The notes under the pieces: generated by a model
Database searches by the model: none
Seen by the model: the letters and a program-made list of their open reading frames with translations, nothing else
Told to the model about the DNA's origin: nothing
DNA from: Bryobacterales bacterium
Lineage (GTDB): Bacteria > Acidobacteriota > Terriglobia > Bryobacterales > Bryobacteraceae
NCBI GenBank assembly: GCA_025456495.1
Contig: JALOKO010000075.1
Span: 1-10,741, forward strand
Direction of reading: 5' to 3'
Length of the DNA stretch: 10,741 nucleotides
In this document: in pieces, positions 1-5,572 of the stretch
Layout: every line of letters begins with the position of its first letter
How positions within the stretch are numbered: position 1 is the stretch's first letter
Made by a program: the position numbers and the translations under genes

Positions 1-621
1 TTCGGCAATCCGCTTGTAGGGCTTCAGGTGCCCGAAGATTCCGATGAGCGGGGTCTCGGGACCCAGGCCCAACTTCCGCCGCCAGGGTTGCCCGTCGGTT
101 TCCGGCAACCACGCGCCGTGCGGGATAACCGCCATGGGACCGCGATAGCCGTAATCCCGTGCGATCGCCCCCACAAAGTGACTGTGTACCACTAGTCCGC
201 GGGCTGCCTGCAACACCCGGCGCAACATGGGGACGCCGTCGTAATCGGGACCCACTTCCAGGCGCCGCACGGCTTGCGCATAGGCCAACGCGGGCGCTCC
301 GCCGTCAAACTCCACGGCCTCCATGTAGGCGTCCCAGTGGCCCTGCTTGATGGTGATTTCGGCAATCAGATGGTGTAGGTTTGCCTCGTGAAGCACCACG
401 ATGCCGGGATGCGTGAGCGCCTCGCGATACGCATAGCCGTGCGCGTCGTTGTTTCCAATCTGATAAATCCGGAGGGTCTCCGGGTGGAGGCGGGCCAGGC
501 TGTTGGCATCCGGAACCAAGGTGACCTGGGCCAGCGGGGCCAGCGCATCGGCGAGGGCCGCGGAGTAGTCAGCAATGCCGCTCTTCGAGGGGGGGAACGG
601 GCTTACGAGGGCAACCTGCAT
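1..621 (-). CDS. Glycosyltransferase family 4 (C-terminal part outside window)
   Basis: Predicted cytoplasmic GT-B glycosyltransferase that would move a sugar from a nucleotide donor to a growing surface glycan; donor and acceptor cannot be read from the sequence. The frame is open for 207 codons from ATG at 621 to the left edge. The N-terminus reads MQVALVSPFPPSKSGIADYS, the usual first beta strand and Gly-rich loop of GT4 enzymes. Around residues 145–168 there is a helix and strand ending in VIPHGA, the usual run into the inter-domain linker. Residues about 193–204 (IGIFGHLKPYKR) match the start of the C-terminal donor-binding domain, where the Lys/Arg cluster normally contacts the donor phosphate. 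The E-x7-E motif would lie outside the window. Its ATG directly follows the TAG of the upstream glycosyltransferase (TAGATG), so translation is probably coupled. Family is secure; specific activity is unknown. Confidence 0.88.
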   Translation of the reverse strand, partial: MQVALVSPFPPSKSGIADYSAALADALAPLAQVTLVPDANSLARLHPETLRIYQIGNNDAHGYAYREALTHPGIVVLHEANLHHLIAEITIKQGHWDAYMEAVEFDGGAPALAYAQAVRRLEVGPDYDGVPMLRRVLQAARGLVVHSHFVGAIARDYGYRGPMAVIPHGAWLPETDGQPWRRKLGLGPETPLIGIFGHLKPYKRIAE

Positions 622-1779
622 CTAGGATCCTGGGACGACGGCGCTGGGTTGGGCTATCATCGATCGGCGCACAGGGACTCCGGCCGCCTGGCGATAGGTA
701 TTCAGCACGATTTCAGCGGACCGGCGCCAACGGAACTCCCGTGCCCGGTCCAACGCGGAGCGGCCAAGGGTGGCCGCAAAATCCAGGTTGCGCAGCATGT
801 CGCGCATCGTCTCGGCCATGCTGCTGACCGACGCCGGATTGAAGTATAGCGCGGTGTTGCCCGCAACCTCCGGCAGGGCCGTGCGGTTGCTGCTGGCCAC
901 CGGGCAACCACAGGCCATTGCCTCAAGAACAGGAATGCCAAAGCCCTCGTAGAAGCTGGGGAACACGAAGAGATCACAAGCATTGTAGAGCCAGGGAAGC
1001 ATGCTGTCGTCAACGAAGCCGGTGAAGTGTATGCGATGCCGCATTGGGGATTGTCGCGCAACGGCACGGATCTCGGCCGCCTGCGCGGTCTCCTTGCCCA
1101 CCAGAACCAGGTGGTGTGGCAGGTCGGGTTGGTCCGTCATCAGTTGCTGGAAGGCGCTGATTAAGCCTAGCTGATTCTTTCGACGCTGTAGATTGCCCAC
1201 GCAAAGCAGGAACGGAGCACGGATCCCATAGGATCGTTGGATCTGGTCAACCGCCTGCTGGCGATCAAGAGGACGAAAGACAGGCGAGGCAGCATTGGGA
1301 GCCACCACAATCCGGTCAGGGTTCAGGCGATACGCGCGAGCAATCGCCTGGCGCGAGAACTCGCTGCAGGTGAGGATGCGAGCGGCGTTCTGCACAGTGC
1401 GATGAACGGTAATTGCCAACTGCCGCTGGCGGAAGGGCGAAAAGAAGGTGGGCTCATCCAGGAAGCTCACATCGTGGACAGTCACCACAACGGGAATGCG
1501 ACAACCCAGTGGAGAGGTGTACTGCACGTGCAGCACTTCCGCGCGGTCCTGGCCAAGGCGTCGCCCGAACTGGTATCCCAAACGCCAGTAAGGATTGGGA
1601 GAGATCAGGCGGCTTTGCATGCCTACCGGGATATAGGGAATCGCCTCTTTGGCGGACACATAGGCCAAGAACGTGGCGCCGGGATCCAACGGAACAAAAT
1701 GCTCCATCAGTCCCCGGATGTACACTTCATTCCCGGTTTGCCGCTTTCCGACGGCATGTGCATCAATCGCAACCCGCAA
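622..1779 (-). CDS. Glycosyltransferase family 4, TTG start
   Basis: A 385-residue, full-length GT4 enzyme, predicted to act at the cytoplasmic face of the membrane in exopolysaccharide or O-antigen assembly. The N-terminal domain has the first strand MRVAIDAHAV and VHD at 101–103. The C-terminal domain has GNLQRRKN at 195–202 (phosphate-binding Arg/Lys) and the E-x7-E motif YEGFGIPVLE with E278 and E286. The start is TTG: an in-frame TGA lies four codons upstream, and GAGGGG sits 5 bases before the TTG, so no longer start is possible. It lies 158 bp after the preceding glycosyltransferase and directly abuts the next one. It most resembles mannosyl- or rhamnosyltransferases of the WbaD/WbdB kind, but the sugar cannot be assigned. 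Confidence 0.92.
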   Translation of the reverse strand: MRVAIDAHAVGKRQTGNEVYIRGLMEHFVPLDPGATFLAYVSAKEAIPYIPVGMQSRLISPNPYWRLGYQFGRRLGQDRAEVLHVQYTSPLGCRIPVVVTVHDVSFLDEPTFFSPFRQRQLAITVHRTVQNAARILTCSEFSRQAIARAYRLNPDRIVVAPNAASPVFRPLDRQQAVDQIQRSYGIRAPFLLCVGNLQRRKNQLGLISAFQQLMTDQPDLPHHLVLVGKETAQAAEIRAVARQSPMRHRIHFTGFVDDSMLPWLYNACDLFVFPSFYEGFGIPVLEAMACGCPVASSNRTALPEVAGNTALYFNPASVSSMAETMRDMLRNLDFAATLGRSALDRAREFRWRRSAEIVLNTYRQAAGVPVRRSMIAQPSAVVPGS

Positions 1780-1784
1780 ACAGG

Positions 1785-1790
1785 CCCCTC
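1785..1790 (-). promoter_or_regulatory. Ribosome binding site that fixes a TTG start
   Basis: GAGGGG on the minus strand, 5 bases before the TTG at 1779. It supports initiation at TTG for the 385-residue glycosyltransferase. It overlaps the TGA (1789–1791) of the short frame that precedes it, so termination of that frame would occur within the binding site. Confidence 0.55.
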
Positions 1791-1872
1791 ATTTCAAGAG
1801 CATCTCCGGGTAAGCCTTGTCCGGTTCGCCCCGGTTGCCCGGGATGATGTCCGATTGAGCCACGTCGCCCAT
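1789..1872 (-). CDS. Possible 27-codon small ORF between two glycosyltransferase genes
   Basis: The 158-bp gap between the glycosyltransferase ending at 1938 and the one starting at 1779 contains a short frame from ATG 1872 to TGA 1789, beginning MGDVAQSDIIPGN. Twenty-two of its 27 codons end in G or C, as in the neighbouring genes. Its stop lies inside the ribosome binding site of the next gene, an arrangement seen in translational coupling. Against it: no Shine-Dalgarno sequence precedes the ATG, the frame stays open further upstream into the previous gene (alternative ATG 45 bases earlier), and I recognise no family. It may be chance or a leader peptide. Confidence 0.2.
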   Translation of the reverse strand: MGDVAQSDIIPGNRGEPDKAYPEMLLK

Positions 1873-1937
1873 TGTTCCGGTAGCGGCATTGCGCTGACGG
1901 GGACGACGGAGATGCATCTGGTATTCGCATACGCATC

Positions 1938-3134
1938 CTATACGCCACAGTTTCGAAGATCTAACCAAGCTCTCTCCCAGGAGTAGCACTCCTCGAAGCG
2001 CTTGCGGCCGGCATCCCCCACCCGCAGCCTCTCCGTGTCCGATTCCAGCAAGCCAACAACCGCACTGGCGAATTCCGACGGGGAGGAGCGGATGAGAATA
2101 TCAATGCCGTCCTCATACTGCAAACCCTCCGCGCCAACCGGAGTGGATACCACGGGACAAGCAGCAGCCCACGCCTCCAAGATCTTTAGTCGCGTGCCAG
2201 TGCCCATGGTGAGAGGCACTACCGCCACCTTGGATTGCGCTATCTCCATCATCGCATCGTCAGGATCAGACAACAGGATGACGCGAGGGCTGGAAACGAC
2301 GAAGCGGTGCAACAGCTGAGCGCTTTTACCAAGAATTTTCAAGTGTAAATCAGGAAACCGCCGGGCGATCAAGGGCCAGATGGCGCTTGCGAAATGGCGC
2401 ACAGCCTGCTGATTGGGCAGATATTCCATGTTGCCGCTGAAGACAATACCGTCACGGCGGGTCACTGCCGGGCGCGGCAGCAACGGCAGCGTATTGGCCA
2501 CGGGCGACACCACAAGGGCGGGAAACTGTTCTGTAATCCAATGACATTCCTGTGACGAAGTGGTGAGCACAAGATCGAACCGCGGCAGCAAACGACGCTC
2601 CAGGCGGGCGGCGGCGCGGGCGAAGGCGTGGTAGAACGGGGACAGGATCGGGGTACTGGTGGCGGCGCAACGGCGATGCCACAGCGACTCAATGTTGTGC
2701 AGATCCAGCACCATGCGGCGGGCGTGCGGCCGCAGGGTAGCCGCGTAGGGGGCGCACCAGAAGTGCTCAATGATCGCTAAGTCGTAGCAGCAGTCGCCGA
2801 GGGCGGCAGCCACCTGAGTGTGAAATCCCGCGAAGCGGTCTACCAGCGGCGGCGTTCCCCGCAGGGCGCGGCGTAAATTCCGCCAGCCTCGCTGCAGTGA
2901 ACCGCGATGATGGGCGGGCAGCGGGATTTCCAGCCACCGCCGCACCGCCGGGGACGACGGGGAAGCGGGTGGCGGCTGGACGGCAGGGGCGGCGGGTTGC
3001 TGAAAACTGATGACGTCGGTGATGTAGTGCTGTCGCAGGTACTCCAGGATGGAGGCCGTGCGCATGGCGCCGCCGCCGATGGTGGGATAGGGCGACTCGG
3101 CGGTCAATAGCAACGCGGTGGGCTTAGCGGCCAA
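1938..3134 (-). CDS. GT-B glycosyltransferase (GT4-like, Glyco_trans_1_4 type)
   Basis: About 398 residues from TTG 3134. The N-terminal domain opens with ALLLTAESPYPTIGGGAMR (residues 7–25), typical of transferases that begin with a strand followed by PYP and a Gly-rich loop. DLHNIES lies at 144–150. The C-terminal domain starts with VFSGNMEYLPNQQAV (231–245) and carries GTRLKILEA (313–321) plus STPVGAEGL, the pattern of the PEP-CTERM/EpsH-associated sugar transferase branch, in which the first Glu of E-x7-E is replaced. The frame is open much further upstream, to 3272, but that stretch lies inside the preceding gene. TTG 3134 (AGGAGG 12 bases upstream) and TTG 3143 (3 bases) are the best starts; both overlap the upstream stop at 3124–3126. 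Predicted role is glycan assembly; the sugar is unknown. Confidence 0.88.
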   Translation of the reverse strand: MAAKPTALLLTAESPYPTIGGGAMRTASILEYLRQHYITDVISFQQPAAPAVQPPPASPSSPAVRRWLEIPLPAHHRGSLQRGWRNLRRALRGTPPLVDRFAGFHTQVAAALGDCCYDLAIIEHFWCAPYAATLRPHARRMVLDLHNIESLWHRRCAATSTPILSPFYHAFARAAARLERRLLPRFDLVLTTSSQECHWITEQFPALVVSPVANTLPLLPRPAVTRRDGIVFSGNMEYLPNQQAVRHFASAIWPLIARRFPDLHLKILGKSAQLLHRFVVSSPRVILLSDPDDAMMEIAQSKVAVVPLTMGTGTRLKILEAWAAACPVVSTPVGAEGLQYEDGIDILIRSSPSEFASAVVGLLESDTERLRVGDAGRKRFEECYSWERAWLDLRNCGV

Positions 3135-4215
3135 AGCGGGCAATCGCCTCCTGATACACCAATCGAGTTCGTTCCGCAGTGGAACGCCAACTGAAGGCGG
3201 CAGAGCGTTGCAGCGAGCGCGTGCGCAGAGTGCTGCGGAGTTCTGCGTCCTGGACAACCCGCTGCATCGCATCGCGCCAGTCTGGAACGCGGTCCGGAGG
3301 CAGGAGGATGGCGGCGCCCGTGGCGAGTTCCCGTAAGGCGGGGCAATCCCCTACAACGACCGGGGAGCCACATTGCATCGCTTCCAGCACAGGCAATCCG
3401 AAGCCTTCATAGACAGACGGATACATGGTAGCAAGCGCATTGGCGTAGAGCGGCGCCAGGGCCGTGTCGGGCGCCATTCCCAGGTTGCGCAGGCCGTCCA
3501 ACAGCGGCAACTGAAAGCCATCTTCGCGCATCCGCCCGACGATCCACAGTTCCGGGCGCTGGGGCGCGGGCAATTGCCGCCATGCCTCCACTAGCGTAAG
3601 TAGGTTCTTACGGGGCTCATTCGTGCCCACATAGAGGAAATACGGCTTCGCGACAGTGGAGTTGTCTGGATGCTGCGCCGAAGGTGGGTGGGGACGGAAG
3701 CAGGCATCGGCGGCGAGGGGAATGGCCACCACCTGATCGGGGTTCAGCCGAAAGGTATCCAACACTTCTAGACGAACGGCTTCACTAACAGTAATCACCA
3801 TGTCCGCAAGACCCAGCCGCAGCAGCCACGGGGTGCGGCGTCGGATTCTGGAAGCGGCTGGTTGCCAGTGCGGAAAGCGCCAGGGGGATAGATCGTGGAT
3901 GGTCATGACGGCGGGGTGGCGATGGAGGTAAGGCACTGTGAAATCAACGCCATGGAAAACGGAGGCTTGCAGTTGTCGAGCGGCGCTGGAGACGCCCAGG
4001 CTCCACCATCGCTTCCGCCAGCCGGAGGCGGCCTGGGCCACCACCTGAATCCCCGAGGAGGTGGGCAGCGGAAGACCAACCAGGGGCCGGTCACACAGCA
4101 AGGTTACCTGGTCGTCGAAGGCAAGCGCGGAGAGAGCACGCGCCAGTTCCATCGTGTAGCGGCGGATTCCCCCGGATGCGACCGTGAGCGGGCTTCCATC
4201 AAGAACGATGTGCAT
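3124..4215 (-). CDS. Glycosyltransferase family 4
   Basis: A 363-residue, full-length GT4 enzyme starting at ATG 4215. The first strand MHIVLDGSPLTVASGGIRRY holds the Gly-Gly loop (15–16). IHD is at 106–108, and the C-terminal domain begins FLYVGTNEPRKN (193–204) with the donor-phosphate Arg/Lys pair. The E-x7-E motif is intact (YEGFGLPVLE, E270 and E278). The overall pattern is that of mannosyltransferase-like GT4 proteins in O-antigen and exopolysaccharide clusters. No clear Shine-Dalgarno sequence precedes the ATG. The last codons overlap the start of the next transferase by 11–20 bases, a sign of coupled translation. It follows the RmlC-like gene after 88 bp and is probably in the same operon. 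Donor and acceptor are not predictable. Confidence 0.92.
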   Translation of the reverse strand: MHIVLDGSPLTVASGGIRRYTMELARALSALAFDDQVTLLCDRPLVGLPLPTSSGIQVVAQAASGWRKRWWSLGVSSAARQLQASVFHGVDFTVPYLHRHPAVMTIHDLSPWRFPHWQPAASRIRRRTPWLLRLGLADMVITVSEAVRLEVLDTFRLNPDQVVAIPLAADACFRPHPPSAQHPDNSTVAKPYFLYVGTNEPRKNLLTLVEAWRQLPAPQRPELWIVGRMREDGFQLPLLDGLRNLGMAPDTALAPLYANALATMYPSVYEGFGLPVLEAMQCGSPVVVGDCPALRELATGAAILLPPDRVPDWRDAMQRVVQDAELRSTLRTRSLQRSAAFSWRSTAERTRLVYQEAIARFGR

Positions 4216-4303
4216 GTCGACGTAGAGACCGCCAATCGTGAAGCACGGGCCATAGATGCAGCGGCTGACCGCCGAAGCGGACGCCTACCCCATAAGGTTC
4301 AGT

Positions 4304-4861
4304 TTACTTGTGCTGCGTTTCCCAGTCGTAGGCGAGCAGGGGATCGTTATAGGGGATGCGCCCCTCATCCTTTGGGTTATAGGTCCGGTTGGTAACGTAG
4401 ACCAGCATGGAGGGGTCCCGGCTGACCACCTTGTAGCCGTGCGCAACTCCGGGAGGGATGAGGATCTGCCAGGGCCGAAGTTCCCCGGCATAGAGGGTGT
4501 TTTTCGCGCCAAAGGTAGGCGAACCCACACGCATGTCCACCAGGGCAATCTGCAGCATGCCACGGCTGGGCACCCAGAAATCGGTTTGTTCCAGGTGGTA
4601 GTGAAAGGCCTTGATGATGCCCGGGTAGTTGCACGCAGCCGAGACCTGGAGAGTATCCAGCGGGAAATCCGCCGCCAACCCCTGTCCGCCGCGGATGACC
4701 TCCAGGAAGTAACCGCGGTCGTCCGGCCAGAGGGGAAAGGGCTGAATGCGCACGCCATCAATCAGTGTGGGTGCATCCGGGCGCAGAATCAGCGCACCGA
4801 CGCCGGGTTCGCAGGCGGGCTTGTCCAGTAGCAGGGAAGAGTTGGTGGCGAGTGTACTCAT
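4304..4861 (-). CDS. dTDP-4-dehydrorhamnose 3,5-epimerase-family cupin (RmlC-like)
   Basis: A 185-residue protein of the RmlC/RfbC fold (PF00908), which epimerises 4-keto-6-deoxy sugar nucleotides. Visible landmarks are the N-terminal PDDRGYFLEV (46–55), the IIKAFHYH segment with the predicted catalytic base H87, ILIPPGVAHGYKVV (134–146), the Tyr-containing VYVTN, and the C-terminal IPYNDPLLAYDW. Where classical RmlC reads LRGLH and then a conserved Lys in KLV, this protein has IKAFH and QTDFW, so the Lys position holds Asp. It therefore belongs to the divergent KAxH/QTD branch, and its substrate may not be the rhamnose precursor. The start is ATG 4861; the long open frame upstream is a shadow of the repeat region. 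It heads the minus-strand glycosyltransferase cluster, where it could supply or adjust a deoxysugar. No rmlA, rmlB or rmlD is in the window. Confidence 0.82.
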   Translation of the reverse strand: MSTLATNSSLLLDKPACEPGVGALILRPDAPTLIDGVRIQPFPLWPDDRGYFLEVIRGGQGLAADFPLDTLQVSAACNYPGIIKAFHYHLEQTDFWVPSRGMLQIALVDMRVGSPTFGAKNTLYAGELRPWQILIPPGVAHGYKVVSRDPSMLVYVTNRTYNPKDEGRIPYNDPLLAYDWETQHK

Positions 4862-4927
4862 GAAGTGGGAATCGACGCGCCTTTCCGCCAGGTAGTCTCG
4901 GGACGGACAAGACGCTCCTTCATGGGT

Positions 4928-4933
4928 ATTGTA
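4928..4933 (-). promoter_or_regulatory. Possible -10 element upstream of the polysaccharide cluster
   Basis: TACAAT on the minus strand, five of six matches to TATAAT, with the predicted transcript start about 60 bases before ATG 4861. No convincing -35 hexamer lies 16–18 bases upstream. It is the only AT-rich -10-like hexamer I noticed in this GC-rich divergent gap. Confidence 0.25.
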
Positions 4934-4960
4934 ACCGAGACGGACCGCGGGTGCCGGGAA

Positions 4961-4999
4961 TCGCAGTTCGGCTGTCGCAGTTCGGCATCGCGCTTCGGG
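4961..4999. repeat. Short tandem repeat, 14-bp period, two copies plus a degenerate third
   Basis: TCGCAGTTCGGC occurs at 4961–4972 and again at 4975–4986, exactly 14 bases later, followed by a 9-of-12 match at 4988–4999. It lies in the 318-bp gap between the divergent RmlC-like and cupin genes, 75 bp from a second tract with the same period. Confidence 0.7.
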
Positions 5000-5073
5000 G
5001 AACCAGCGATGGCGACGCCGGCGAGGCAGTCCTCCCACGGCCGGGCCGATGCTGGCGCGCACTGGCATTGACA

Positions 5074-5143
5074 CTGGCCGTTCCTGGCTGACAGTTCCTG
5101 GCTGGCCGTTCCTGGCTGGCCGTTCCTGGCTGGCGGTTCCTGG
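5074..5143. repeat. Five-copy 14-bp tandem repeat
   Basis: Five contiguous 14-bp units read CTGGCCGTTCCTGG, CTGACAGTTCCTGG, CTGGCCGTTCCTGG, CTGGCCGTTCCTGG and CTGGCGGTTCCTGG. Three units are identical and the others differ at three or one positions. The tract ends 36 bp before the cupin start codon. With a 14-bp unit, copy-number changes would alter promoter spacing by a little more than one helical turn per unit. The rest of the 4862–5179 gap holds no recognisable gene. Confidence 0.92.
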
Positions 5144-5179
5144 CAACGGCGCCATGGCGCGGTCTGCTAGACTCCGCAC

Positions 5180-5527
5180 ATGCAAGCGATTCAATGGGAA
5201 ACGATTCCGCTGGAGCAGATGAGCGCCCGCATCTCCAGGAGGGTTTGGCATGGCGAGAAAATGACCACCGCGCAGGTGAACCTGCTGGAAGGCGCCCAGG
5301 TGCCCCTGCACCATCACCATCACGAACAGACGACGGTGCTGATTTCCGGCAAGTTGCTGTTCCGGATGGGCGGCGCGGAAATCACGCTGCTTCCAGGGGA
5401 GATGCTGCGGATTCCCCCGCATCTCCCCCACGAGGTGGTGGCGATGGAGGATTCCGTCGCCGTGGACTGGTTTGCTCCCGTACGGGACGACTGGCAGCGA
5501 GGAGAGGATGCCTACTTGCGAGGATGA
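5180..5527 (+). CDS. Small cupin protein, KdgF-like
   Basis: A 115-residue single-domain cupin. The metal site reads GAQVPLHHHHHEQTTVLISG: G38, predicted ligands H44 and H46, and Q50, with H84 from the second cupin motif (LLPGEMLRIPPHLPH). The C-terminus is VDWFAPVRDDW; D97, F99 and R103 have the same spacing as the D, F and R that line the active site of KdgF, the enzyme that opens unsaturated uronates released by pectin and alginate lyases. This supports a KdgF-like role, but short cupins are easily over-assigned, and no lyase or other uronate catabolic gene is adjacent. The UxaE-family gene 3.5 kb away is the only related function. No Shine-Dalgarno sequence is visible. TAGACT (5168–5173) ends 6 bases before the ATG, which would allow a nearly leaderless transcript. 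Confidence 0.8.
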   Translation: MQAIQWETIPLEQMSARISRRVWHGEKMTTAQVNLLEGAQVPLHHHHHEQTTVLISGKLLFRMGGAEITLLPGEMLRIPPHLPHEVVAMEDSVAVDWFAPVRDDWQRGEDAYLRG

Positions 5528-5530
5528 GGG

Positions 5531-5561
5531 GAGAGTGCGCGGTTTGGTTCCGCGCACCCTC
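5531..5561. terminator. Hairpin between convergent genes, possible bidirectional terminator
   Basis: Perfect 7-bp stem TGCGCGG (5536–5542) with CCGCGCA (5550–5556) around a TTTGGTT loop. It extends outward through GAGAG and CCCTC with one A/C mismatch to 12 pairs. It fills most of the 45-bp gap between the cupin stop and the ppiD-like stop. Neither strand has a T run after it, so intrinsic termination would be weak or aided. Confidence 0.5.
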
Positions 5562-5572
5562 CTGGAGGAGCT

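Noticed and set aside
1237..1986. 249-codon plus-strand frame antisense to a glycosyltransferase
   Set aside because: It is a mirror of a clear GT4 gene in GC-rich DNA and shows no domain or plausible protein pattern. The same holds for plus-strand frames at 388–849 and 3895–4395.
3135..3272. Upstream extension of the 1938–3134 glycosyltransferase
   Set aside because: These codons lie inside the preceding GT4 gene and precede the expected first beta strand; a TTG start near 3134–3143 fits the family and the AGGAGG position.
5074..5143. Repeat tract considered as a CRISPR array
   Set aside because: Units are 14 bp and contiguous with no spacers, and no cas gene is nearby.
5309..5323. CACCATCACCATCAC, looks like a cloning-vector His tag
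   Set aside because: It encodes the natural HxHxHEQ metal site of a complete cupin domain in the correct place.
4862..5557. Open frame extending the RmlC-like gene upstream by 232 codons
   Set aside because: It translates the tandem repeats and runs antisense through the cupin gene; RmlC-like proteins are about 185 residues, as obtained from ATG 4861.
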